In this document: piece by piece, positions 7,412 through 13,853 of the stretch
Position numbering within the stretch: the stretch's first letter is position 1
Layout: each line of letters starts with the position of its first letter
Source: RGIG426 sp045598065
GTDB lineage: Bacteria; Bacillota; Clostridia; Oscillospirales; Acutalibacteraceae
Direction: 5' to 3'
DNA length: 23,958 bases
NCBI GenBank assembly: GCA_045598065.1
Contig: JAZLLJ010000084.1
Coordinates: forward strand, 1-23,958
Program-made: the position numbers and the translations under genes
Notes under the pieces: model-generated
What the model was told of the DNA's origin: nothing
Seen by the model: only the letters and a program-made list of their open reading frames with translations
Database searches by the model: none

Positions 7412-8086
7412 TTATTTGTTTACCAATTTCTTTAACTGCGGTCCGGCTTTGAGCAGCAGCGGGGTGAGGATAATCAGTTCCACCACAATGAAGAAAGCCG
7501 CTTCCGGCACGCGAGTGAGCATCAAGGCGAAGAAACCTTTGCTTTTGATAAAGAACAGCTTGAGCCATAGCGTATTGAGCAAAAGTGTGCCCACCGTGCG
7601 CTCGAATATCACCGGAATAACGATTTTCGGAACGGTGACTTTGTGCATAAAGAAAAACCCGAAGCAAAGTCCCACCAGCACGTTGGACAGCGTAAACAGG
7701 GGGTTGTAGCCGCCAACGGGAAAGAGCAGTGTGCCGATGATATCGCCGAGACCGTAGCAGAGAGCGCCGCCGACGGGACCGTAAAGATAGGCGGCGACGG
7801 TAACTGCGACAAATGCGAAGTTGATTTTAATGGTCAGGACGTTGACTCCGAGCAAGCGCTCCAAAACCACTTCCGCGGCGATGAGCATCCCCATTATGCA
7901 GACGAAGATGGTATCAAATTTGATTTTCGGCGGAATGAGGAACGCAAAGCGCTCTTTGAACGAGCACCGCGGCGATTTTTTCACCACCGGAGTTTTGCCC
8001 ATAGCCACGCGCTGTGCGTTTAGTTTGCGCTGGCGGTCGCGGCGTTTTTTGTTGGATTTTTTGACGGAACCCGTCTTTTTTGACAT
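7412..8086 (-). CDS. folT: Folate-specific ECF transporter S component with basic N-terminal tail
   Basis: The S component binds folate at the outer membrane face and works with the shared EcfA-A'-T module, which is not in this window. The product has 224 residues. Residues 1-50 are strongly basic (KKSNKKRRDRQRK, then a second KK/R cluster). The core from about 55 has six hydrophobic segments, including the GMLIAAEVVLERLLGV opening helix, AYLYGPVGGALCYGLGDIIG and FPVGGYNPLFTLSNVLVGL, which fit FolT. Folate specificity is supported independently by the THF riboswitch in its leader. The start at 8086 has GAGGAGG seven bases upstream; an in-frame ATG 11 codons earlier lacks one and would lie inside the SD-sequestering helix. 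FolT proteins are usually about 170-180 residues, so the tail is an addition. Confidence 0.92.
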   Translation of the reverse strand: MSKKTGSVKKSNKKRRDRQRKLNAQRVAMGKTPVVKKSPRCSFKERFAFLIPPKIKFDTIFVCIMGMLIAAEVVLERLLGVNVLTIKINFAFVAVTVAAYLYGPVGGALCYGLGDIIGTLLFPVGGYNPLFTLSNVLVGLCFGFFFMHKVTVPKIVIPVIFERTVGTLLLNTLWLKLFFIKSKGFFALMLTRVPEAAFFIVVELIILTPLLLKAGPQLKKLVNK

Positions 8087-8092
8087 AAAAAT

Positions 8093-8129
8093 ACCTCCTC
8101 TTTTTCCGTTTGCGGACATAAGAGAAGGT
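8093..8129 (-). promoter_or_regulatory. Expression platform: helix that sequesters the folT ribosome site
   Basis: In the folT transcript, ACCUUCUCUU (from 8129-8120) can pair over ten positions (one G-U) with AAGAGGAGGU (from 8102-8093), which contains the Shine-Dalgarno site; the loop is 17 nt. This predicts translational control by the riboswitch just upstream. No U-run terminator was seen. Confidence 0.65.
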
Positions 8130-8140
8130 TCTCACTATGC

Positions 8141-8236
8141 CACAGCGGGATGCGAACCGCGCACCGCAAGAAAACTTTTCGTCCACTCGACAACTCCCCG
8201 TTCGAGCGGCACTTAACGCGCACGATTCTACTCTGT
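8141..8236 (-). ncRNA. Tetrahydrofolate (THF) riboswitch aptamer
   Basis: Read on the minus strand, the leader contains the THF riboswitch consensus: AGAGUAG near the 5' side, CGCGUUAAGUG, a hairpin with arms CCGCUCGA and UCGAGUGG, an ACGAAAAG-like joining region, GCGGUGC, and the 3' motif GCAUCC-CGCU. A closing helix ACAG/CUGU joins the ends (8233-8236 with 8142-8145). A long internal helix pairs AAUCGUGCGC with GUGCGCGGUU, including wobbles. The class is known to control folT and folate synthesis genes in Firmicutes and represses when reduced folate is bound. It sits between its promoter and folT, as expected. Confidence 0.92.
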
Positions 8237-8263
8237 TTTTCGTCGGTTTTTGCCGACGGTTGC

Positions 8264-8292
8264 ATTATACAACGGCATTTACGATTTGTAAA
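8264..8292 (-). promoter_or_regulatory. SigA promoter of the riboswitch-folT transcript
   Basis: On the minus strand, TTTACA (8287-8292) and a perfect TATAAT (8264-8269) are separated by 17 bp. Transcription would begin near 8257. The first bases form a small hairpin (CGTCGG with CCGACG, 8241-8259) before the aptamer. Confidence 0.85.
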
Positions 8293-8310
8293 GAGGTTTT
8301 TTCAGAAAAC

Positions 8311-8339
8311 TTGACTTTATCAGAATAGTGTGGTAAACT
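8311..8339 (+). promoter_or_regulatory. SigA promoter of the amino acid ABC operon
   Basis: TTGACT (8311-8316) and TAAACT (8334-8339) are separated by 17 bp. It stands back to back with the folT promoter, with 18 bp between the two -35 boxes. The leader includes a short TGCCC-GGAA-GGGCA hairpin at 8353-8366. Confidence 0.65.
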
Positions 8340-8393
8340 TTTCCCGTAAGTTTGCCCGGAAGGGCAGGAAATTTAAAAAATGAGGGATGTAAA

Positions 8394-9227
8394 ATGAAAA
8401 AACTGCTTTGCCTTTTGTGTGCTGTACTGATGCTGGTGCTGTGCTTTGCCGGTTGCAACAAAAAAGAAACGGCTTCCGTTACGGATGCCTTGAAGAATCC
8501 GGAAGGGGTATCGGGTAAAACGATTACGTTTACCGTTGGCTTTGATGCGGAGTTCCCACCCTACGGTTATCTGGATGAAAAAACGAACGAGTACACCGGT
8601 TTTGACTTGGTGCTGGCCGAAGAAGTGTGCAAACGCAACGGTTGGGAACTGGAAAAGAAACCTATCAACTGGGATGCGAAAGATATGGAACTGGAATCCG
8701 GCTCCATCGACTGCATCTGGAACGGCTTTACGATGAACGGACGCGAGGACGACTATACCTTCTCTAAACCCTACGTGGATAACAGCCAAGTGGTCGTGGT
8801 GCGCAAGGGCGATATCACGGATTTGGCCGGACTGGCAGGGAAAAACATAGAGGTGCAAAAAGAATCCTCTGCGGAAGCGGCGTTTACCGGAGACGAGGTT
8901 AGTGAAGAGAACAAAGCGCTCGCTGACAGTTTCAACAAATTAACGTCTGTGGCGGATTATAACACCGCGTTGATGGATTTGGAATCCGGTATCTGCGATG
9001 CGGTGGCGATGGACATCGGCGTTGCGAACTATAAAGTGGCCGAAAACGACAAACTGGTGATGCTCGATACTCCGGTTGCGACCGAGCAGTATGCCATCGG
9101 TTTCAAAAAAGGCAACACCGAACTGTGCGACAAAGTGCAGGCCACCTTGGAAGAGATGGTGAAAGACGGCACCTTTGCGAAGATTGCCGAGGAGTGGGGA
9201 CTTTCCGATTCCGTGTGCCTTGAATAA
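8394..9227 (+). CDS. Polar amino acid ABC transporter substrate-binding lipoprotein
   Basis: Captures an amino acid outside the membrane for the permease and ATPase encoded next. The 277-residue protein starts with a lipoprotein signal whose lipobox ends LCFAGC, with Cys21 as the lipid anchor. The SBP family 3 core follows: FTVGFDAEFPPYGYLDEKTN, GFDLVLAEEVCKRNGW, and GSIDCIWNGFTMNGREDDYTFS with the Arg and Asp that usually grip the ligand's carboxylate and amine. The second lobe has LAGKNIEVQKESSAEAAF and ends VKDGTFAKIAEEWG. The exact amino acid is not determinable from sequence; the group includes glutamine, cystine and other polar amino acid binders. ATG 8394 follows GAGGGATG; an upstream in-frame start at 8352 would spoil the signal peptide. 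A terminator separates it from the permease gene. Confidence 0.93.
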   Translation: MKKLLCLLCAVLMLVLCFAGCNKKETASVTDALKNPEGVSGKTITFTVGFDAEFPPYGYLDEKTNEYTGFDLVLAEEVCKRNGWELEKKPINWDAKDMELESGSIDCIWNGFTMNGREDDYTFSKPYVDNSQVVVVRKGDITDLAGLAGKNIEVQKESSAEAAFTGDEVSEENKALADSFNKLTSVADYNTALMDLESGICDAVAMDIGVANYKVAENDKLVMLDTPVATEQYAIGFKKGNTELCDKVQATLEEMVKDGTFAKIAEEWGLSDSVCLE

Positions 9228-9242
9228 TCGCTTGAACACCAC

Positions 9243-9278
9243 AAAACAGGCGAGCGCCCGGCGTTCGCCTGTTTTTTT
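9243..9278 (+). terminator. Intra-operon terminator between binding protein and permease
   Basis: AACAGGCGAGCGCC pairs with GGCGTTCGCCTGTT (one G-T pair) and is followed by a T run. It probably limits read-through, so that the binding protein is made in excess of the membrane parts, a common arrangement in ABC importers. Confidence 0.88.
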
Positions 9279-9295
9279 CACGGGAGGGATCGCTT

Positions 9296-9976
9296 TTGGA
9301 TGGCGTGATTGCATTTTTGAATAAACTGTGGGATTTGATTGTGTTGCTTGCCCCCAGTATGGTGACAACGTTGGAAGTTTTCCTTTTGACGTTGTTGTTT
9401 TCCCTGCCGCTGGGAATGCTTGTGGCGGTTTGCCGGATGTCGAAATTCAAACCGCTTTCGTGGCTGACGCGGATTTACATTTCCGTTATGCGCGGTACGC
9501 CGCTGATGCTGCAATTGTTTGTGGTATGCTACGGCCCGTATTATATGTTTGAAATTACGACCGGCCCGTCGTGGCCGTTTATCGCGGCGATCATTGCGTT
9601 TGCTGTCAACTACGCCGCCTATTTTGCCGAAATCTATCGCGGCGGTATCGAGGCGACTCCTCTCGGTCAATATGAGGCGGCGCAGGTGCTTGGCTATTCC
9701 AAAGGGCAGACGTTTTTCCGCATCGTGTTGCCGCAGGTGATAAAGCGCATCATTCCTGCCACCACCAATGAGGTGATAACTCTTGTGAAAGACACCTCGC
9801 TCGTGTATGCACTGTCCATTGTTGAGATGTTTACCAAGGCCAAGATGATTGCGGCAGACGAAACTTCGATGCTCCCGTATTTGGCGGCAGGTATTTTCTA
9901 CTACGTGTTCAACTACTTTATCGCGTTTTTGATGGAAAAAGCGGAAAAGAAACTCAACTATTATCAGGTGAAGTAA
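9296..9976 (+). CDS. Polar amino acid ABC transporter permease (HisM/GlnP family)
   Basis: The 226-residue inner-membrane permease carries the amino acid across the membrane. It has about five hydrophobic segments. Diagnostic features are SMVTTLEVFLLTLLFSLPLG, RGTPLMLQLFVVCYG, the NYAAYFAEIYRGGIEATPLGQ region and the cytoplasmic EAA loop EAAQVLGYSKGQTFFRIVLP, which contacts the ATPase. The best start is TTG at 9296, with GGGAGG (9282-9287) eight bases upstream; the ATG at 9300 is out of frame. It is followed 12 bases later by the ATPase gene. It lacks an independent promoter in the 68-bp gap, which holds the terminator hairpin, so it depends on read-through. Confidence 0.93.
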   Translation: MDGVIAFLNKLWDLIVLLAPSMVTTLEVFLLTLLFSLPLGMLVAVCRMSKFKPLSWLTRIYISVMRGTPLMLQLFVVCYGPYYMFEITTGPSWPFIAAIIAFAVNYAAYFAEIYRGGIEATPLGQYEAAQVLGYSKGQTFFRIVLPQVIKRIIPATTNEVITLVKDTSLVYALSIVEMFTKAKMIAADETSMLPYLAAGIFYYVFNYFIAFLMEKAEKKLNYYQVK

Positions 9977-9988
9977 GGAGGAGTGCAG

Positions 9989-10768
9989 ATGTCAAAACAA
10001 AAAACACTTGTGGAAATCCGCAATCTGCGCAAATCCTTTAACAGCGTGCCGGTGCTTCGCGATATTTCGCTGACTGTGAACGAGGGACAGACCGTGTCGG
10101 TTATCGGCCCTTCCGGCGGCGGCAAATCCACGTTGCTTCGCTGTGCCACCATGCTCGAAAAAGTGGACGGCGGCTCGATTGCCTATGACGGCAGAATGTT
10201 GGTGGAGACCGGAGAAGACGGCGTGCCCGTTTATGCGCCGAAAAAAGAGCTGAAAGAAATTTGTTCCACGTTTGGACTGGTGTTCCAAAACTTTAATTTG
10301 TTTCCGCATTTTTCCGTCTTGCACAACCTGACCGATGCGCCTATCCACGTGCTGAAAATGCCGCGCGAAGAGGCGGAAGAACGGGCGATGGAACTACTCG
10401 ATAAGATGGGGCTTGCCAATCGGGCAAACGCCTATCCCTACGAGCTGTCCGGCGGTCAGCAACAGCGAGTGTCGATTGCCCGCGCGTTGGCGCTGCGGCC
10501 GAAAGTGCTGTTTTTTGACGAGCCGACGTCGGCGCTCGATCCGGAGCTGACCGGCGAGATTCTCAAAGTCATCAAACAACTCGCCGCGGAGAAGATGACT
10601 ATGGTGGTTATCACCCACGAAATGGCGTTTGCACGGGACGTGTCCGACCATCTCATTTTTATGGACGGTGGCGTTATCGTGGAGGAGGGAAATCCCGTTT
10701 CCATTATCGAAAACCCCCAACACGAGCGAACGAAAGAATTTTTGACACGGGTGCAGTCTACCATTTGA
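9989..10768 (+). CDS. Polar amino acid ABC transporter ATPase (GlnQ/HisP family)
   Basis: Hydrolyses ATP to drive the adjacent permease. The 259-residue protein shows Walker A GPSGGGKST (40-48), Q-loop Gln100 in LVFQNFNLFPH, signature LSGGQQQR (153-160), Walker B VLFFDEP with Asp177 and Glu178, and switch His210 in VITHEM. A segment at about 70-93 (GEDGVPVYAPKKELKE) is a little longer than in GlnQ, resembling the version found in histidine- or cystine-type importers. The ATG at 9989 follows AAGGAGGAG; a GTG at 9983 lies too near that site. Its TGA stop is embedded in the -35 box of the cohesin operon promoter. Confidence 0.95.
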   Translation: MSKQKTLVEIRNLRKSFNSVPVLRDISLTVNEGQTVSVIGPSGGGKSTLLRCATMLEKVDGGSIAYDGRMLVETGEDGVPVYAPKKELKEICSTFGLVFQNFNLFPHFSVLHNLTDAPIHVLKMPREEAEERAMELLDKMGLANRANAYPYELSGGQQQRVSIARALALRPKVLFFDEPTSALDPELTGEILKVIKQLAAEKMTMVVITHEMAFARDVSDHLIFMDGGVIVEEGNPVSIIENPQHERTKEFLTRVQSTI

Positions 10769-10792
10769 CAAACGCAGAAAATATGGTATACT
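10765..10792 (+). promoter_or_regulatory. SigA promoter of the cohesin gene pair
   Basis: TTGACA (10765-10770) and TATACT (10787-10792) are separated by 16 bp. The TGA in the -35 box is the stop codon of the ATPase gene. Confidence 0.78.
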
Positions 10793-10834
10793 AATAGAAT
10801 GTATCTAAGGCTTTTTGCGTTAGGAGTGCTTGTT

Positions 10835-11650
10835 ATGAAAAAACGAATTTTAACCCTGTTTGTAGCGCTGATGATGATGGCGGCGATGTGCCTGCCGCTG
10901 ACCGCTGTGGCGGAGGATACCGCCATATCAGCGGATACGATGGTTGTGACAATTGGTTCGCTTTCGGCAAAAACCGGCGACGAGATCGTGGTGCCGGTGA
11001 CCATCAACAAAAACCCCGGCATTTGGGGATTTAACTGGGAACTGGATTACGACAGTCAGGTGCTGCGCTTTGACTCGATTGATTTTGATCCGAACGGCGA
11101 TTTTTCTGAACTCGATTTTTTGGACACCACCGAGAAAAAATATCCCGTTGTGATACAGGGCGAGGGTAACGACCATACAAAGAACGTGACGGCGACCGGT
11201 TTGGTGGCCAACATTCACTTTAAAGTGCTTGTGGATGCTGACCTCGGCGAAACGACGATTACTCTGCGTTTGGACGATCCCGGCAACAACATTGACGTGG
11301 ATGAGAACAAGGTTCCGCTGGTGTCGAACGCCGCGGTCGTCGACGTTGCCAAAGGCGTGACCAGCTCGAGCAATACGGTGGACTATAAACCGGATAAATC
11401 GTTGCAAGATTTGCCGCAACAACTGGAAGAGGTTACGGTTGCTTCGTCGTCGCCCGAGGAAGTGTCCGAAGATAAAAGCGACAAAAAAGATGCGGAAAAA
11501 AAGGACAGTCGAAACCGTGACCACAAGAAAACCGCGGAAACGACCGATGACAACACGGTTTTTTGGATTGTCATCGGTGTGCTCGGCGTGGCGGTTATCG
11601 CGCTGATTTCTGTGATTATTGCAAATTCCGTAAGGAGGAATAGATGGTGA
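10835..11650 (+). CDS. Membrane-anchored cohesin-domain protein, copy 1
   Basis: Cohesins bind dockerin-tagged proteins. The 271-residue product has a signal peptide at 1-26 and one cohesin-like beta-sandwich at about 36-172. Its opening, VTIGSLSAKTGDEIVVPVTI, then NPGIWGFNWELDYDSQVLRF, is close to the classical cohesin pattern. A charged Ser/Glu/Lys-rich linker (about 185-240) follows, then one membrane helix at about 242-264 and a short basic tail RRNRW. This predicts an extracellular cohesin held at the membrane, with no LPxTG or S-layer signal. ATG 10835 has AGGAG eight bases upstream. It overlaps copy 2 by seven bases and shares its promoter. The cohesin halves of the two copies are about four-fifths identical by eye; linker, helix and tail differ completely. 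Confidence 0.85.
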   Translation: MKKRILTLFVALMMMAAMCLPLTAVAEDTAISADTMVVTIGSLSAKTGDEIVVPVTINKNPGIWGFNWELDYDSQVLRFDSIDFDPNGDFSELDFLDTTEKKYPVVIQGEGNDHTKNVTATGLVANIHFKVLVDADLGETTITLRLDDPGNNIDVDENKVPLVSNAAVVDVAKGVTSSSNTVDYKPDKSLQDLPQQLEEVTVASSSPEEVSEDKSDKKDAEKKDSRNRDHKKTAETTDDNTVFWIVIGVLGVAVIALISVIIANSVRRNRW

Positions 11651-12597
11651 AAAAACGTATTTTAACTCTGTTTGTAGCACTGATGATGGTGGCGACGTTG
11701 TGCTTGCCGCTGACCGTTTCGGCGGAGGAAGATAGCGCGGCAGAAGAAGTCAGCGTGGCGGAGGAAGACAGCGCGGCGGAGGAAGACAGCGCCGCGGAAG
11801 AAGACAGCGCCGCGGAAGAAGTCAGTGTGCCGGCGAACGCGATGGGCGTGACGATTGGCTCGCTTTCGGCAAAAACCGGCGACGAGATCGTGGTGCCGGT
11901 GACGATTGACCAAAACCCCAGTATTTGGGGCCTCAACTGGAAACTGGATTATGACAGCCTGGTGCTGCGTTTTGACTCGATTGACCTCGATCCGAACGGC
12001 GATTTTGCGGAAATGGGCTTTTTGGACACCAACGAGAAAAAATATCCCGTTGTGATACAGGGTGAGGGTAACGACCTTACAAAGAACGTGAAATCGACCG
12101 GTTTGGTGGCCAACATTCACTTTAAAGTGTTTGTGGATGCTGACCTCGGAGAAACGACGATTACTCTGCGTTTGGACGATCCCGGCAACAACATTGACGT
12201 GGATGCGAACGAGGTTCCGCTGGTGTCGACCGCCGCGGTCATCGACGTTGCCGAAGGTGTGACCAGTTCGGACGATAAGGCGGATTATAAACCGGATAAA
12301 CCGTTGCAAGATTTGCCGCAACAGTTGCAAAATGTGGAGCCTCAAGGACAGAGCGACACGAATCCGGATGAAAAGGGCCACAAATGGATTTTCATCATCA
12401 TCGGTGTGGTGGTGCTGATTGGCGTGGTCGTGGTTATTTGGTTGTTCTCCGGCAGCGACGACGATGAGGCGGAGGACGAGGCGGAGAAGGAGTCCGAGGA
12501 GGAGTCCGAGCCGACGATTCCGTTGGATGAAGAAGCCGAACCGAAAGAAGACGACCTTTCCGAGGATGAAGAAGCTTCCTCTGAGGACGAAGAATAA
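11644..12597 (+). CDS. Membrane-anchored cohesin-domain protein, copy 2, with acidic repeats and acidic tail
   Basis: The 317-residue paralogue of the preceding protein has a signal peptide at 1-26 and six AEEDSA/AEEVSV hexapeptides (27-62). One cohesin-like domain follows at about 66-205. A short linker leads to a hydrophobic helix at about 248-268 and a 49-residue tail made mainly of Glu, Asp and Ser. If the signal peptide is cleaved and the helix is a stop-transfer anchor, the acidic tail is cytoplasmic. That is odd, because cytoplasmic flanks are normally basic. Substitutions between the copies include Asn-Asp, Gly-Ser, Glu-Lys, Gln-Leu and His-Leu, some perhaps on the dockerin-binding face. 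The start ATG 11644 overlaps the stop of copy 1 and is preceded by GGAGG. GTG 11647 is possible but less well spaced. Confidence 0.85.
   Translation: MVKKRILTLFVALMMVATLCLPLTVSAEEDSAAEEVSVAEEDSAAEEDSAAEEDSAAEEVSVPANAMGVTIGSLSAKTGDEIVVPVTIDQNPSIWGLNWKLDYDSLVLRFDSIDLDPNGDFAEMGFLDTNEKKYPVVIQGEGNDLTKNVKSTGLVANIHFKVFVDADLGETTITLRLDDPGNNIDVDANEVPLVSTAAVIDVAEGVTSSDDKADYKPDKPLQDLPQQLQNVEPQGQSDTNPDEKGHKWIFIIIGVVVLIGVVVVIWLFSGSDDDEAEDEAEKESEEESEPTIPLDEEAEPKEDDLSEDEEASSEDEE
11722..11829 (+). repeat. Six tandem 18-bp units inside cohesin copy 2
   Basis: The units encode AEEDSA, AEEVSV, three AEEDSA and AEEVSV. The DNA units differ by a few silent changes. Copy 1 lacks the array at the same place, so it arose after the gene duplication or was lost from copy 1. 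Slippage could vary the unit number between strains. Confidence 0.85.
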
Positions 12598-12604
12598 ACA
12601 AATT

Positions 12605-12640
12605 TCCCACAGTCGAACCATTCGACTGTGGGATTTTTTT
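12605..12640 (+). terminator. Rho-independent terminator after the cohesin genes
   Basis: TCCCACAGTCGAA (12605-12617) and TTCGACTGTGGGA (12621-12633) form a perfect 13-bp stem with a CCA loop and seven T. Confidence 0.95.
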
Positions 12641-12662
12641 GTAAAAAGTCAAAGTTTCCCGT

Positions 12663-12691
12663 TTGACGGCAGGCGAAAAAGGTGGTATACT
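12663..12691 (+). promoter_or_regulatory. SigA promoter of the amidase-rmlD-queH-GH25 cluster
   Basis: TTGACG (12663-12668) and TATACT (12686-12691) are separated by 17 bp. No other promoter or terminator is evident until 16402, so this is probably the start of a four-gene transcript. Confidence 0.75.
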
Positions 12692-12722
12692 GTCCATATA
12701 TGCCAAAAAAGGGGGAAGGAAG

Positions 12723-13841
12723 ATGCAATCACCCATGAAACGGATGCTGGCCATGCTGTGCGTGGCGCTGCTTCTTTCGGTATGCGCGTTTCCTTTCTCT
12801 TCGTTGGCAGGCGACGTACCGCAGCGCCTGTCGCCTATAACGCCACCTTGGGAACCGGGGCAGGCGACGATGGAGCAACTGCACGATTTCTTCCCCCACG
12901 GAATGTTTTGGAATCACGTGGTCGGCGACAAGGACGAGGCGTACAGCGTGACGGACACGGCGTGTTCGCCCTATATGGACGCGGAAGACCTCCACGATAA
13001 AGAAGCCGGCGTGACCTGCAACTTCTTTGAAGTGCCGGGGAAAGTGTGGGGCGGCTGGCAATGCTGTGGCTATACGCGCTTGCTCACTTACGCCTATTAC
13101 GGCTCGTCTTTTGAAAATTGGGAAACGGAAACCACGCTTCAAAACGTGAAAGTGGGCGACGTTTTGTATCTTTGGAATTACGGGCCGCACTATATTTGGA
13201 TTTTGTCGCTGAAACCGACCGATGAAGGCACAGTTTCAATTACGTATGCCGATTGTAACGGTACCGGAAAGCGCAGTCACTGCCAAATTCAGTGGGATGC
13301 GTTGGGTGTGTTGGATGTGCAAAAAAATGTGATGAAAAGTCCGCTTTTGGGAGACTGGGAACTGCAAAAACTGTACTCCTCTCCCGAGAAACCGGAACCC
13401 ACTATCGCCACCACGACCACCACGGCTGCGCCTACCACAACCACCACGGCTGCGCCGAAACTTTCGGTGCGGTATAACCTTTCCGGCGGTGAAGCAGGGA
13501 ATAAACAGTATGCGGTTTCCGATGCCGGCGAGTTGCTCTTGTGGGAGACGGGCACGCCGATTGTTGAAGAATGGGACACGGGCACGATATCCAATCTCTC
13601 GTTTCTTTCGGCGGAGACCGTCGGAATTTGTAAAGAGGGATATGCGTTTGCCGGTTGGAGCGTTCGCAAAGAAGACGTGACCGCGGCACGGAATCAGGCA
13701 GAGTATTATCCGCTGACGGCGGAAAAAGCGGCTCTTTGGTTGCAGGAAAAAACCGTTGCCGCCGCCGTGCAGGATGTGAAAGCCGCGTTTTCGAGCGGCA
13801 CGCACGACGTAACCTTGCATGCCCTTTGGGTGAAGAAATAA
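12723..13841 (+). CDS. Secreted CHAP/NlpC-like cysteine amidase with Thr-rich linker and InlB-like C-terminal module
   Basis: The 372-residue exported protein has a signal peptide at 1-29. Its catalytic-like domain (about 85-205) has GGWQCCGYTRL (Cys114 the likely nucleophile), the VKVGDVLYLWNYGPHYIWIL strand pair with His156, and YADCNGTG with Asp177/Asn179. This is the Cys-His-polar layout of CHAP or NlpC/P60 peptidoglycan hydrolases, though the exact family is not certain. Two TTTTTAAP blocks (about 230-245) form a flexible wall-spanning linker. The end (249-372) begins RYNLSGGEAGNKQY and contains GYAFAGWSV and VTLHALWVKK. It resembles a Listeria-Bacteroides (InlB B-type) repeat interrupted by extra sequence. 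ATG 12723 follows GGAAGGAAG; ATG 12735 is possible. It ends 12 bases before the next gene. Confidence 0.78.
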   Translation: MQSPMKRMLAMLCVALLLSVCAFPFSSLAGDVPQRLSPITPPWEPGQATMEQLHDFFPHGMFWNHVVGDKDEAYSVTDTACSPYMDAEDLHDKEAGVTCNFFEVPGKVWGGWQCCGYTRLLTYAYYGSSFENWETETTLQNVKVGDVLYLWNYGPHYIWILSLKPTDEGTVSITYADCNGTGKRSHCQIQWDALGVLDVQKNVMKSPLLGDWELQKLYSSPEKPEPTIATTTTTAAPTTTTTAAPKLSVRYNLSGGEAGNKQYAVSDAGELLLWETGTPIVEEWDTGTISNLSFLSAETVGICKEGYAFAGWSVRKEDVTAARNQAEYYPLTAEKAALWLQEKTVAAAVQDVKAAFSSGTHDVTLHALWVKK

Positions 13842-13853
13842 GGAGTGACAGTC

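Noticed and set aside
8131..8260. Structured intergenic RNA first considered as a possible tRNA
   Set aside because: No acceptor, anticodon or T-loop pattern. The conserved elements match the THF riboswitch instead.
13407..13457. ACC-rich direct repeats as a CRISPR-like or minisatellite element
   Set aside because: Just two in-frame copies encoding a Thr/Ala/Pro linker; no spacers or repeat array.
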